Assembly (NCBI GenBank): GCA_042701975.1
Contig: CP170561.1
Location: forward strand, 2,976,001-3,040,000
Reading direction: 5' to 3'
DNA: 64,000 nt
DNA from: JAFALK01 sp042701975
Lineage (GTDB): Bacteria; Pseudomonadota; Gammaproteobacteria; Burkholderiales; Burkholderiaceae_C
A program made the position numbers and the translations under genes. Within the stretch, counting starts at the first letter, position 1. Every line of letters starts with the position of its first letter. Shown here in pieces: positions 28,468 to 36,419 of this stretch. The notes under the pieces are model-generated. The model saw only the letters and a list, made by a program, of their open reading frames with translations, had not been told where the DNA came from and ran no database searches.

Positions 28468-29450
28468 CAGTAAGCCAGGCCCATCGAGGTGCGCACTTCG
28501 CGCAGCGTCTTGCGTGCCACGGCGCGCGCTCGCTCGGTACCCAACTCCAGAATCCAGTGCACCCGTTTTGGATCAGCAAGCCACTCGTCGGCCCGCTCGC
28601 GCCACGGTGCCTGTTCCTTCTGGATGGCCTCGATCAGCGGCTGCTTGCAGTCCAGGCAGCCGATGCTTGCCCGACGGCAACCTTGCGCCAGCTCGCCGCG
28701 CGTGGCCTCGTCGGTGTAGACCTCGTGCAGCGCCCAGGCTGGGCAGCGCGCGGGCTCGCCGGGATCGCTCAGCCGCACGCGCTGCGGATCGGTCGGCATC
28801 GTGCGAACTTGTTCCGCCACCACCTCGGGCGCGGCGCGCATGGCGATGCCGTTGTCCAGGCTCTTGCTCATCTTGCGGCCGTCCAGACCCGGCACGCGCG
28901 AGGTCTCGGTCAGCAGAGCCTGCGGCTCGACGAACGCCGTGCCGTACTGGTGGTTGAAGCGGCGTGCCACCTCGCGCGTGATCTCCACGTGCGCCGACTG
29001 ATCTTCGCCCACCGGGACGAAGGCGGAGCGGTAGAGCAAGATGTCGGCCGCCTGCAGCAGCGGATAGCCGAGCTGGCCGTAGCTGGGTGCGGCCTGGTCC
29101 TTGTAGCCGGGCACGCGTTCCAGCCAGGAAACGGGTGTGCTCATGGCGAGCAGGGTGAACAGCTCGGCGTGCTCGGGCATGCGGCTCTGGATGAAGAGCG
29201 TGCACTGCTCCGGATCGAGGCCGGCGGCCAGCCAGTCCACGACCATGTCGTAGGTGTTGTGCTCCAGCTCTCCACGCTCGGGCGTGCGGTCCGTCAGCGC
29301 ATGCCAATCGGCCACGAAGAAGAAGCAGTCGTGCGTGTCCTGCAGCCGCACCCAATTCTTGAGTGCGCCGTGGTAGTGGCCCAGATGCAGGGCGCCGGTG
29401 GGGCGCATGCCAGAAAGCACGCGCGGGCGGGGTTGGTGTTCAGCGGTCAT
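28467..29450 (-). CDS. trpS: Tryptophanyl-tRNA synthetase
   Basis: Charges tRNA-Trp with tryptophan. The 327-residue class I synthetase has the HIGH-type motif GALHLGHYHGAL near residues 18-29, the conserved AADILLYRSAFVPVGEDQ tryptophan/ATP contact and the KMSKS loop GRKMSKSLDN. The C-terminal segment is short, as in bacterial TrpRS. It is divergent from purN. The stop overlaps the following gene by one base. Confidence 0.97.
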   Translation of the reverse strand: MTAEHQPRPRVLSGMRPTGALHLGHYHGALKNWVRLQDTHDCFFFVADWHALTDRTPERGELEHNTYDMVVDWLAAGLDPEQCTLFIQSRMPEHAELFTLLAMSTPVSWLERVPGYKDQAAPSYGQLGYPLLQAADILLYRSAFVPVGEDQSAHVEITREVARRFNHQYGTAFVEPQALLTETSRVPGLDGRKMSKSLDNGIAMRAAPEVVAEQVRTMPTDPQRVRLSDPGEPARCPAWALHEVYTDEATRGELAQGCRRASIGCLDCKQPLIEAIQKEQAPWRERADEWLADPKRVHWILELGTERARAVARKTLREVRTSMGLAY

Positions 29451-29466
29451 GTGAGCCGGCCATTAT

Positions 29467-29472
29467 TACAAT
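29467..29472 (+). promoter_or_regulatory. -10 box TACAAT, near-leaderless promoter of purN
   Basis: TACAAT ends 9 bases before the purN ATG and lies in the short divergent gap with trpS. A transcript from it would have a leader of only a few bases. No clear -35. Confidence 0.4.
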
Positions 29473-29481
29473 CGCGGCCCA

Positions 29482-30108
29482 ATGAAGCGCATCGTCATCC
29501 TGATCTCGGGCAGCGGCTCGAACATGAAGGCCATTCACCAGGCCTGTGTTGCAGAAGGCTGGAATGCCCAGGTCGAGGCCGTCATCAGCAATCGGCCCGA
29601 TGCCGGCGGCCTGGTCTACGCCCGGGAGAACGGCCTGAACGCCGTGGTGCTGGACCACAAGGGCTTTGCCAATCGCGAGGCTTTCGATGCCGAGCTGATG
29701 AAGGCGATCGACGCCCATTCGCCCGACCTCGTTGTGCTGGCCGGCTTCATGCGCATCCTCACGCCGGGCTTCACCGCCCACTACGCGGGCCGCATGCTCA
29801 ACATCCACCCCTCGCTGCTACCGGCTTTCACAGGCCTGCACACGCACGAGCGCGCCATCGAGATGGGCTGCAAGTTCGCCGGGGCCACGGTTCATTTCGT
29901 GACGGCCGAATTGGACCACGGCGCCATCGTCGCCCAGGCCCAGGTGCCCGTGCTGCCGGGCGACGACGCCAAGGCGCTGGCCACGCGTGTGCTGGCGCAG
30001 GAGCACCGCATGTACCCGGCTGCGGTGCGCTGGTTCGTGGAGGATCAGCTGCAGATCGAAGGCTTGGTCGTGCGCCACAAGGGCGGCGCTTCGCAAGCCT
30101 TCGGCTGA
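29482..30108 (+). CDS. purN: Phosphoribosylglycinamide formyltransferase
   Basis: Third step of purine synthesis: transfers formyl from 10-formyl-tetrahydrofolate to GAR. The 208-residue protein has ISGSGSNMKAI at the phosphate loop, the catalytic NIHPSLLP (Asn and His) and the aspartate in LDHGAIVAQA, all conserved. It is transcribed away from trpS; no other pur gene is close by. Length equals E. coli PurN (212). Confidence 0.97.
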   Translation: MKRIVILISGSGSNMKAIHQACVAEGWNAQVEAVISNRPDAGGLVYARENGLNAVVLDHKGFANREAFDAELMKAIDAHSPDLVVLAGFMRILTPGFTAHYAGRMLNIHPSLLPAFTGLHTHERAIEMGCKFAGATVHFVTAELDHGAIVAQAQVPVLPGDDAKALATRVLAQEHRMYPAAVRWFVEDQLQIEGLVVRHKGGASQAFG

Positions 30109-30122
30109 ATCGGGCGTTAGCC

Positions 30123-30779
30123 TCAGCCGATCGCCCCGGCCAGGATGTTGATCGACAGCGCCAGCACGCCCGTGTTGAACGCGAACGCCAGCACCGTGTG
30201 CACGAGCACCAGCCGGCGCATCGGCCGTGAATTGACGGCGACGTCAGACGTCTGCGCACAGGCCGAGACGGTGGCGGAGAAGTACAGGAAGTCCAGGTAG
30301 TCCGGCGTGTCCTCGTCGCCGGGGAAGTCCAGCCCGTGGCAATGGCCCTTGCGGTGAAAGATGCTCGCGTAGGCCAGCGCAAACTCCACCGCCAGGAAGA
30401 GCCAGGTGCCAGCCACTGTGACCAAGGCCAGGATCAGATGCGGCCAGCCTTCGCCTACGCCGATGCCGCTCTTGACCTGCATCTGCTCCAGGGCCACGGC
30501 CACGAGCGAAGCAGCGGCGCCGCCGCCAGCAAGCAGCAGCACCGTGCCCATGCCATCCGCGCTGGCCATGGCGTGGCGCTGCAGGTCCTTGTCGGTGACG
30601 CGAAACATCATGTGCAGCGCCAGCGCCAGATACAGCCACACACCGACGTTCCAGCCCAGCAGCGCGCGGCTCAAAGGCTCCATGTGGCTTGGCCAGGCCA
30701 GGGCCACGATGATGCCCACCACGGCGCTGCTCAGCAGCCGCTTGCGCGTGCGCAGCGCGGAAGGCAGCTTCATCGTCAT
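30123..30779 (-). CDS. DUF1345-family membrane protein
   Basis: A 218-residue inner-membrane protein with about 6 hydrophobic segments. The pattern LLGWNVGVWLYLALAL and FPGDEDTPDYLDFLYFSATVSACAQTSDVAV is that of DUF1345, a family also seen near transporters and without a known role. It ends 14 bases after purN, convergent with it. Its start overlaps the end of the upstream DUF1653 gene by 4 bases. Confidence 0.87.
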   Translation of the reverse strand: MTMKLPSALRTRKRLLSSAVVGIIVALAWPSHMEPLSRALLGWNVGVWLYLALALHMMFRVTDKDLQRHAMASADGMGTVLLLAGGGAAASLVAVALEQMQVKSGIGVGEGWPHLILALVTVAGTWLFLAVEFALAYASIFHRKGHCHGLDFPGDEDTPDYLDFLYFSATVSACAQTSDVAVNSRPMRRLVLVHTVLAFAFNTGVLALSINILAGAIG

Positions 30780-31015
30780 GCGGGAACAGGCGTGAAGCGG
30801 CGCTGCACGACGCCGTCCACCTCCAGCGTGCCGAAGAACATCGCGTGCGGGCGCAGCCAGATGCCGGAGTCGTTGTAGAGCGGGCGGTAGACCACCAGCG
30901 GCTCCAGCGTCTCGCTGTGACGGCCCACGCCGATCACTTCGTATTCACCGCCCTTGTAATGGCGGTAGCGGCCGGTTGGCGTGTCGGGCAGGGGCGGCAG
31001 GTCGTCTTGGCTCAT
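30776..31015 (-). CDS. DUF1653-family protein
   Basis: A 79-residue soluble protein. TPTGRYRHYKGGEYEV at the start and EPLVVYRPLYNDSGIWLRPHAMFF in the middle match DUF1653, a small beta-rich family of unknown role. The last residue is followed directly by the DUF1345 gene in a 4-base ATGA-type overlap, so the two are probably co-translated. Longer upstream reading frames are in a GC-rich antisense of the neighbour and are rejected. Confidence 0.88.
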   Translation of the reverse strand: MSQDDLPPLPDTPTGRYRHYKGGEYEVIGVGRHSETLEPLVVYRPLYNDSGIWLRPHAMFFGTLEVDGVVQRRFTPVPA

Positions 31016-31047
31016 GCGCCGGCATCGTAATGCGTGGATGTATCGCG

Positions 31048-31812
31048 TCAGTGAGCGAGCAGCTGTTTCGTCATCACCCCCCAGGGCGGCGAGAAGAGCA
31101 GCCAGATCGAGAGGCCCTGCAGCGCCGCGCTGAACAGCGCTGCCAGCACATAGGTCTTTAGCAGTTGCCGCCGTGTGATCAGGTCGTAGACGGCGATGGC
31201 GCCCACCAGCAGGGTCGAGATGAGGTACAGCACGCACCACATTCCCAACGGGTTGTGGCCGAGCAGGCCCATGATCGGGCCGCCCAGCCAGCGCGCAAAG
31301 CCGGCAGGGCTGAGCGCGAGCAGCCCCAGCAGCATCAGCCGCTTGTGCGCAGCGCCTTGGCGGCGCAGGACCAACGCTGCCCCGACCAGCACCGCGAAGA
31401 TCGTGATCGAGGAGAGCGACACGGCGAGAAAGGCCGGATTGCTCTCCGGCGTGCCGTACTGAAGGCGGCCGTTGACGATGGCCGTGACGGGTCCGATCAC
31501 CGCCATGAAGGCCGCCAGGCCCGCGCCCCACAGCCCGAGCTTCCTGTGCAGTGCGTGCCGGTGACCGCGGATCAGCGCCATCTGCACGGTGAACAGCACC
31601 AGCCAGCCGACAAAGGCTGCCGCGTGGACGTGCACGATCCAAGGGTAGTCGAGGCCGTGGTGCTCGAGGTGCTCCGCAACGCTGTGGCCGAAGCCCATCA
31701 GCGTGCCCAGCCATACCAGGGCCAGGATGATCTGCACGCCGTGCCGATCCCAACGGTGGTGCGGCGCAAAACGGTGCTCCGCTGCCGAACTGCCGGGCGC
31801 TGTGGCAAGCAT
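31048..31812 (-). CDS. Integral membrane protein of unknown family, His-rich
   Basis: A 254-residue protein with about 6 hydrophobic helices after a 25-residue basic, His-containing N-terminus (EHRFAPHHRWDRHG). Several histidines fall near membrane borders (HSVAEHLEHHG, HVHAAAFVGW, RGHRHALHRKLG), a pattern that could bind haem or metal, as in cytochrome b561-like proteins, but I cannot assign it. Start is the ATG at 31812; upstream bases are antisense to the RNA methyltransferase leader. No neighbour gives a clue. Confidence 0.7.
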   Translation of the reverse strand: MLATAPGSSAAEHRFAPHHRWDRHGVQIILALVWLGTLMGFGHSVAEHLEHHGLDYPWIVHVHAAAFVGWLVLFTVQMALIRGHRHALHRKLGLWGAGLAAFMAVIGPVTAIVNGRLQYGTPESNPAFLAVSLSSITIFAVLVGAALVLRRQGAAHKRLMLLGLLALSPAGFARWLGGPIMGLLGHNPLGMWCVLYLISTLLVGAIAVYDLITRRQLLKTYVLAALFSAALQGLSIWLLFSPPWGVMTKQLLAH

Positions 31813-31898
31813 GCTCGATCTCCCTCTCCTGGCTGAGGCGCAAGCGTGCCAGAGCCGTGCGGCCTTGGGCTCGGGACAATCCCGTGACGCCCCTCGTC

Positions 31899-31904
31899 GA
31901 TAAT
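31899..31904 (+). promoter_or_regulatory. -10 box GATAAT, near-leaderless promoter
   Basis: GATAAT ends 7 bases before the ATG of the RsmB/NOP-family gene. As for parE and purN, this spacing would give an almost leaderless transcript. Confidence 0.35.
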
Positions 31905-31911
31905 CGGGCTT

Positions 31912-33171
31912 ATGCATCCGAATGCCCTCCTGGAAATGACCACCGAGCTGGTCAAGCAAGTACTCAAGCTCGACATGCCCGCCGACGGCGTGGTCTCCGC
32001 CTTCTTCCGCAAGAACAAGAACCTCGGACAGCGCGAACGCCACACGCTGGCCGAGACCGTCTACACCGTGCTGCGCCAGCGCCTGCTGCTGGGCCACCTG
32101 GCCCAGAGCGGCTCCGGCCCGATGGAGCGCCGCCTGGCCATCCTGGCCTGGGCCGGCAACCCCGGCTTCCTCAAGGGCGCGCTGGCGCCCCAGGAGCAGG
32201 CCTGGCTTGACCAGCTTGAGACCATCGATCGCAGCACGCTCGCCCCGAAGCTGCGCCACAACATGCCCGACTGGCTGGCCGAGCCGTTGCTGGCCCGCCT
32301 GGGCGAAGAGCAGTTCTGGAAGCTGGCTGCTGCCATGAATGAGGGCGCGCCGCTGGACCTGCGCGTCAACACGCTCAAGGCCAAGCGCGAAGAGGTCGTC
32401 ACCGCGCTGCACGCCGCCGGCATCACCTGTGAACCCACGCCGTACTCGCCCTGGGGCCTGCGCATCCAGGGCAAGCCGGCCCTGGCCAAGCTCGATCTCT
32501 TCACCAGCGGCGGCATCGAGGTGCAGGACGAAGGCAGCCAACTGCTGGCCCTGCTGCTCGACCCCAAGCGCAGTGAGATGGTCGTGGACTTCTGCGCCGG
32601 CGCCGGCGGCAAGACGCTCGCGCTGGGCGCTGCCATGCGCAACACCGGCCGCCTGTACGCCTTCGACGTCTCGGGCCACCGCCTGGACGCGCTCAAGCCC
32701 CGCCTGGCGCGCTCCGGCCTGTCCAACGTCTATCCCGCCCAGATCGCCCATGAGCGCGACGAGCGCATCAAGCGCCTGGCCGGCAAGATCGACCGCGTGC
32801 TGGTTGACGCGCCGTGCTCGGGCCTGGGCACGCTGCGCCGCAACCCCGACCTCAAGTGGCGCCAGTCGCCCAAGGCCGTGGCCGAGCTGCAGGAGAAGCA
32901 GAGCGCCATCCTGGCCAGCGCCTCGCGCCTGCTCAAGCCCGGCGGCCGGCTTGTCTACGCCACCTGCAGCCTGCTGGACGCCGAGAACGAGGCGATCGCC
33001 GAAGCCTTCTCCGCCGCCCACTCGCAGTTCAAGCGCCTGGACGCCGCCGAGCTGCTGACCAAGGCCCAGGTCGCCAACGCCGAGAGCCTGTGCGAGAACG
33101 GCATGCTGCGCCTGTGGCCCCAAGTGCACCAGACGGACGGCTTCTTCGCCGCCGTGTGGGAGAAGGCGTGA
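31912..33171 (+). CDS. RsmB/NOP-family RNA (cytosine-5-)methyltransferase
   Basis: A 419-residue SAM-dependent rRNA or tRNA m5C methyltransferase. The N-terminal ~150 residues are helical and NusB-like; a PUA-like linker is followed by the Rossmann domain with VQDEGSQLLALL, VDFCAGAGGKTLALG (SAM) and the two catalytic cysteines, C302 in VDAPCSGLG (motif IV) and C352 in VYATCSLL (motif VI). This is the RsmB (16S m5C967) architecture; RsmF is the main alternative, so no gene name is given. A near-leaderless promoter precedes it. Confidence 0.9.
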   Translation: MHPNALLEMTTELVKQVLKLDMPADGVVSAFFRKNKNLGQRERHTLAETVYTVLRQRLLLGHLAQSGSGPMERRLAILAWAGNPGFLKGALAPQEQAWLDQLETIDRSTLAPKLRHNMPDWLAEPLLARLGEEQFWKLAAAMNEGAPLDLRVNTLKAKREEVVTALHAAGITCEPTPYSPWGLRIQGKPALAKLDLFTSGGIEVQDEGSQLLALLLDPKRSEMVVDFCAGAGGKTLALGAAMRNTGRLYAFDVSGHRLDALKPRLARSGLSNVYPAQIAHERDERIKRLAGKIDRVLVDAPCSGLGTLRRNPDLKWRQSPKAVAELQEKQSAILASASRLLKPGGRLVYATCSLLDAENEAIAEAFSAAHSQFKRLDAAELLTKAQVANAESLCENGMLRLWPQVHQTDGFFAAVWEKA

Positions 33172-33181
33172 GGATCTCAGC

Positions 33182-33619
33182 GTGAACTGGGATCTCCCCG
33201 ATCCCTTCATCCTGCCCGTGACGCCTGAAGGCCCGGACATCGACGGCCTCGACCACACCAACAACGCCGTCTACGTGAAGTGGTGCGAGCTGGCCGGCTG
33301 GGCGCATTCCGAGGCCCTTGGGCTGTCCATGGCCGACTACCACCGCCTGGACCGCGCCATGGCCATCCGCCGCGGCGCGTACGACTACCTGCTGCCGTCC
33401 TTTCTCGGCGAGCGGCTGCTCCTGGGCACCTGGCTCGTCAACGGCGACGGCAAGCTCTCCATGCAGCGGCAATTCCAGCTCCTGCGCGAGAGCGACGGCG
33501 CCACGCTGATGCGCGGCGTCTGGGATCTGGTCTGCATCGAGATCTCCAGCGGCAAGCCCAAGCGGATGCCGCCGGAGTTCACGGCCGTCTACCAGACCGT
33601 TTCGGCGGCGCAGGCCTGA
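33182..33619 (+). CDS. Acyl-CoA thioesterase (4HBT hotdog)
   Basis: A 145-residue hotdog-fold thioesterase. The catalytic motif DGLDHTNNAVYVKW carries the aspartate of the 4-hydroxybenzoyl-CoA thioesterase class, and the long helix WAHSEALGLSMADYH follows. The start is GTG at 33182, 10 bases after the RNA methyltransferase stop. The substrate acyl-CoA is not known. It may be co-transcribed with the methyltransferase. Confidence 0.85.
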   Translation: MNWDLPDPFILPVTPEGPDIDGLDHTNNAVYVKWCELAGWAHSEALGLSMADYHRLDRAMAIRRGAYDYLLPSFLGERLLLGTWLVNGDGKLSMQRQFQLLRESDGATLMRGVWDLVCIEISSGKPKRMPPEFTAVYQTVSAAQA

Positions 33620-33772
33620 CGCTGAACCACAGGGTTATTCCGAATTTCTCAATAGTCAGTTCCTGGCTTGCTGGTTTTTCCCAGGGGCGATGGTCTTCAG
33701 AATTCAGTCCATGGTTGCAGCGGTCGTTGCAGCCACCGACAGAAGAGCAGTACCCCACTGAAGGACACCATC

Positions 33773-34105
33773 ATGAAGACCCCGACCGCTTTCTCCGCCG
33801 TTCTCGCCACCGCCCTGATCTCCGCTGCCGTGTTGTTCGCAGCACCGGCTTCCGCCGAAGTGACGCGCGCCCAGGTTCAAGCTGAACTGGCCCAGGCCCG
33901 CGCCAACGGCGAACTGCCCAACTACGGCATGGACTCCGCCTACGTGACTGCCCAAGCTCAGAAGGGCGGCAAGAGCCGCGCCGATGTGCAGGCCGAAGTC
34001 AAGAAGGCCCGCACCGACGGCACCCTGGCCGCCCAGCGCGCCGACAACGGCAACGCTGCGAGCGTTGAGCGCCGCGCCGCCAAGGTTGAAGCTACCGCGG
34101 AATAA
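33773..34105 (+). CDS. DUF4148-family periplasmic protein
   Basis: A 110-residue precursor with a signal peptide ending near APASA. The mature protein has two copies of the DUF4148 helix: VTRAQVQAELAQARANGELPN and the weaker SRADVQAEVKKARTDGTLA. It is a typical small Burkholderiales exported protein of unknown role. ATG 33773 follows a GAAGGACA ribosome site. Longer upstream starts (33668) are rejected. An overlapping hairpin and intrinsic terminator lie just downstream. Confidence 0.9.
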   Translation: MKTPTAFSAVLATALISAAVLFAAPASAEVTRAQVQAELAQARANGELPNYGMDSAYVTAQAQKGGKSRADVQAEVKKARTDGTLAAQRADNGNAASVERRAAKVEATAE

Positions 34106-34116
34106 TCGGCGTCAGC

Positions 34117-34140
34117 GCATGGGCCACAATGGCCCGATGC
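34117..34140 (+). promoter_or_regulatory. Hairpin sequestering the start codon of the YbaK-like gene
   Basis: GCATGGGCCA at 34117-34126 and TGGCCCGATGC at 34130-34140 form a near-perfect stem with a CAA loop and one bulged G. The ATG at 34137 lies in the 3' arm, so the start would be hidden when the stem forms. An ATG in the 5' arm at 34119 is an alternative start. Confidence 0.5.
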
Positions 34141-34652
34141 AGCAGACTGAAACCTCCGAACAAGCCCGCAGCAATGCGGGCTTTTTACGTGTCAGCGCCG
34201 CGCTGGCCGCACTGAACCATCCGCATGTGCCGGTCTGGCTCGAAGCCTCGGCCCGCACCTCGCAGGAAGCCGCCGACGCGCTGGGCGTGAGCCTCGGCCA
34301 GATCGCCAAGTCGGTCGTTTTCCGCCGCAAGAGCGACGAATCTGCGGTGCTCGTGATTGCCTCCGGCGACCGCCGCGTGGACGAAAGCCTGCTCAAGACT
34401 CACACCGGCCCGCTCGGTCGCGCCGATGCCGACTACGTCAAGGTGCGCACGGGCTTCTCCATTGGCGGCGTCTCGCCGCTTGGCTTCGCACCCGAAGCCG
34501 GGGAGGGGCCGACCCTCTTCATTGACCGCGAGTTGTTCCGCTTTGACATCGTCTGGGCCGCTGCCGGCCACCCGAACGGCGTGTTCAAGATGACACCGGC
34601 CGAGTTGGAACTGCTGACCAAGGCGCCGGTGATCGACGTCGTGAAGCTGTGA
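34137..34652 (+). CDS. YbaK/EbsC-family protein (aminoacyl-tRNA deacylase fold)
   Basis: A 171-residue protein of the YbaK/ProX editing family, which removes misacylated amino acids from tRNA in trans. Key features: ARTSQEAADALGVSLGQIAKSVVFR with the conserved lysine, and IDRELFRFDIVWAAAGHPNGVFKMTPAELE with a conserved glycine turn. The N-terminal ATG is uncertain: 34137 is used, 34119 is possible. The first codons pass through a start-codon hairpin and an intrinsic terminator, so expression may be controlled. The stop overlaps the following DUF1289 gene. Confidence 0.85.
   Translation: MQQTETSEQARSNAGFLRVSAALAALNHPHVPVWLEASARTSQEAADALGVSLGQIAKSVVFRRKSDESAVLVIASGDRRVDESLLKTHTGPLGRADADYVKVRTGFSIGGVSPLGFAPEAGEGPTLFIDRELFRFDIVWAAAGHPNGVFKMTPAELELLTKAPVIDVVKL
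34162..34186 (+). terminator. Intrinsic terminator inside the 5' end of the YbaK-like gene
   Basis: AAGCCCGC and GCGGGCTT form a perfect 8-base-pair stem with an AGCAAT loop, followed by TTTTT, a textbook terminator. It lies at codons about 9-17 of the YbaK-like gene and just after the DUF4148 gene. It is either the DUF4148 terminator read over by a downstream start, or an attenuator for the YbaK-like gene. Confidence 0.8.
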
Positions 34653-34876
34653 CAGTGACCGAACCCGAAGTCCCTTCGCCCTGCGTGCTCGTCTGCCGCA
34701 TCCACGAGGAAAGCGGCTGGTGCGAGGGCTGCGCGCGCAGCATCGACGAAATCATGATCTGGAGCCGCGCGAATGCGGCGACCAAGTTGGCGATCTGGGA
34801 GCAGTTGCCGGAGCGGGCGGCGTGGCTGCAGGAGCTGGGCGTGCCGGTGCCGCCGATTGTGCTCAAGACCGGCTGA
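34649..34876 (+). CDS. DUF1289-family small Cys-rich protein
   Basis: A 75-residue soluble protein consisting of one DUF1289 domain: PCVLVCRIHEESGWCEGCARSIDEI holds the C-x3-C...C-x2-C cluster, and ERAAWLQELGVPVP follows. GTG at 34649 overlaps the YbaK-like stop by 4 bases, so the two are translationally coupled; an internal GTG at 34655 is also possible. Function unknown; iron-sulfur or zinc binding is plausible. It is the second DUF1289 domain in this window. Confidence 0.85.
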   Translation: MTVTEPEVPSPCVLVCRIHEESGWCEGCARSIDEIMIWSRANAATKLAIWEQLPERAAWLQELGVPVPPIVLKTG

Positions 34877-34893
34877 AACGCTGGCGGTCTCGT

Positions 34894-35241
34894 TCAGTCC
34901 CACCTGTGCGAGACGATGCAACCCTGCGCAGACTTGCCCGAAGGAAAGTAGGCCACTTCGTACTTGGCTTTGGCCGCAGCATCGAAGGCGCCCTTGGGGC
35001 TTGAATCCAGGATCTCGATCCTTGTTGGCGCACCGTTCTCGACGTCCATCCGAATCAAGGTCCAGCCATAGGGCGGTCGCTGGACGGAGTTCTTGTGAAA
35101 CTCGGATGCGCCCAGTGCTCTGCACGCCTCCGTGAGCGGCGTGAAGCCGGGCTCTGGCGCGACTGGCAGGCGTGGGGGCTGCGTGGCGCAAGCAGCGAAG
35201 GCGAGCAGCGGGAGCAAGAAGACGTGGATCAGGCGCGACAT
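34894..35241 (-). CDS. Small lipoprotein with TonB C-terminal-like domain
   Basis: A 115-residue precursor with a short hydrophobic signal and lipobox FAAC (cysteine near residue 18). The mature part, with YGWTLIRMDVENGAPTRIE, ILDSSPKGAFDAAAKA and VAYFPSGKS, matches the beta-alpha layout of the TonB C-terminal fold (SSGxxxxDxAA). It could link an outer-membrane receptor to the envelope, but it has no proline-rich spacer. It opens a patch of three minus-strand orphan genes. Confidence 0.75.
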   Translation of the reverse strand: MSRLIHVFLLPLLAFAACATQPPRLPVAPEPGFTPLTEACRALGASEFHKNSVQRPPYGWTLIRMDVENGAPTRIEILDSSPKGAFDAAAKAKYEVAYFPSGKSAQGCIVSHRWD

Positions 35242-35257
35242 ATCGAGGTTCGTCGTG

Positions 35258-35653
35258 TCAGGCGTTGCCGTTGCCGACGCTGCGTTTGATGGTGAACACC
35301 GCCAGAAGAAAGAGGGCGCAAGCGCCAAGCTGCGCGGCGGCCTCCGCGACCGATGGCGGAAACACCAGAATGAAGCCATGCCCCTTGATGAGAGACGAGA
35401 AGCTGGACACGGCGAAGGGCATGAAGAACAGCCGGAAGGTCTGCCAAGGATCGGCGGCTTTGGCAGCGGCGCTGCCGACACTGAGCAGCAGAGCAATGCC
35501 GACGACCACGCTGATGCCCAGAGAGTTGAGCCAGATCGCGGGTGACGGATCGAAATGCTTCGCGACCGTGCACAGGTACCAGATGAGATAGCACCAGAGG
35601 ACGATCTTGCCTGCGGATAGGCGTGCGAAGTAGTTGCTACACCACTTCACCAC
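35258..35653 (-). CDS. Hypothetical membrane protein
   Basis: A 131-residue protein with about four hydrophobic segments: IVLWCYLIWYLC, LGISVVVGIALLLSV, LFFMPFAVSSFSS and AAQLGACALFLLAVF. No motif or family was recognised. The N-terminus begins MVKWCSN and overlaps the 3' end of the DUF488 gene by 17 bases, so the two are probably linked. Base composition is slightly less GC-rich than neighbours. Its role is unknown. Confidence 0.6.
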   Translation of the reverse strand: MVKWCSNYFARLSAGKIVLWCYLIWYLCTVAKHFDPSPAIWLNSLGISVVVGIALLLSVGSAAAKAADPWQTFRLFFMPFAVSSFSSLIKGHGFILVFPPSVAEAAAQLGACALFLLAVFTIKRSVGNGNA

Positions 35654-36023
35654 CAGCCTCCTTCAACAGTTCCCGTAGAACGGAACGATGGCAATGCTCT
35701 TCTGCCTCGCAATAGCAGCCGACCGAGAAATTCGAAGACTTCGACAGGGTCGCCAACAGCTCAATCGTGCGTGCCGCTTCTGGAGCCGCCATTTCGCTTC
35801 TGTACTTCTTGATGAATGCCCGCCACTGTGCCGGCGTTTCGGCCGCTTGGCCCAGCTTGACGGTATCGGGGGTGGGCGCGAGATTTGGGTACCAGACGTC
35901 GTACCAGTTCTGTGATGAAAACTCCGACTTTGGCACGCCGCGCGGTGGGCGTCGAACCGTGCCGATGCGCAGGCCCTCGTCTTCGGTTCGTGGACTTCCG
36001 AGTCTCACGATTCGAACTGTCAT
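35637..36023 (-). CDS. DUF488-family protein (YeaO-like)
   Basis: A 128-residue soluble protein. The N-terminus MTVRIVRLGSPR, the RIGTVRRPPRGV segment, NWYDVWYPNLAP and the C-terminal VGCYCEAEEHCHRSVLRELL, with its Cys-His cluster, are the DUF488 pattern. Function is unknown in general; some members have been linked to stress or adjacency to nuclease-like genes. A strong AAGGAGA site precedes the ATG at 36023. A longer upstream frame is not supported. Confidence 0.8.
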   Translation of the reverse strand: MTVRIVRLGSPRTEDEGLRIGTVRRPPRGVPKSEFSSQNWYDVWYPNLAPTPDTVKLGQAAETPAQWRAFIKKYRSEMAAPEAARTIELLATLSKSSNFSVGCYCEAEEHCHRSVLRELLKEAGGEVV

Positions 36024-36419
36024 GTACGTCTCCTTGTGCTGCCCAACGAACTGGCTCACCCGCCCCGGCCAACGCGGCTGAATTGGGTCGGCTGCGTGAA
36101 TTCCCACTTGCACTTGGTTTGGTCGTCCTCCGCGCACCCGGCGGGCGTCGGCGACGGCCTTGGCGCGGGGAATTGTGATCTCGCATGTGGCCGATGCGGT
36201 TCTTCCCGCATCTTCCTGACACCCGCATGTCCAGCCCACCTAGTGGCATTCCCTGAATCTCCCACTTTTGCCGCATTGTGAAACCGCCCTCAAGGGTTGC
36301 ACCTGAGTTTGTCAGCGTCGTTTCAGTCTCGCGTCAGAGCCGGGTCAGTGCCTGCGCTCACAGTCCCGCCCCAGGAGACGCCGGGTGGCGGCTTCGCGCA
36401 CAAGAACGGAGACTCACAA
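36024..36419. other. 396-base gap with no recognised gene
   Basis: No convincing open reading frame is seen on either strand. A hairpin GATGCGG (36193-36199) / CCGCATC (36206-36212) lies in the middle. The final bases (ACGGAGACTCACAA) hold the GGAG ribosome site of the MFS gene. The promoter for that gene is presumably here but no clean -35/-10 pair was found. Confidence 0.6.

Noticed and set aside
36024..36100. Integron attC-like sites near the DUF488 gene
   Set aside because: A GCCCAAC-type core occurs, but the partner site and the expected fold are missing.
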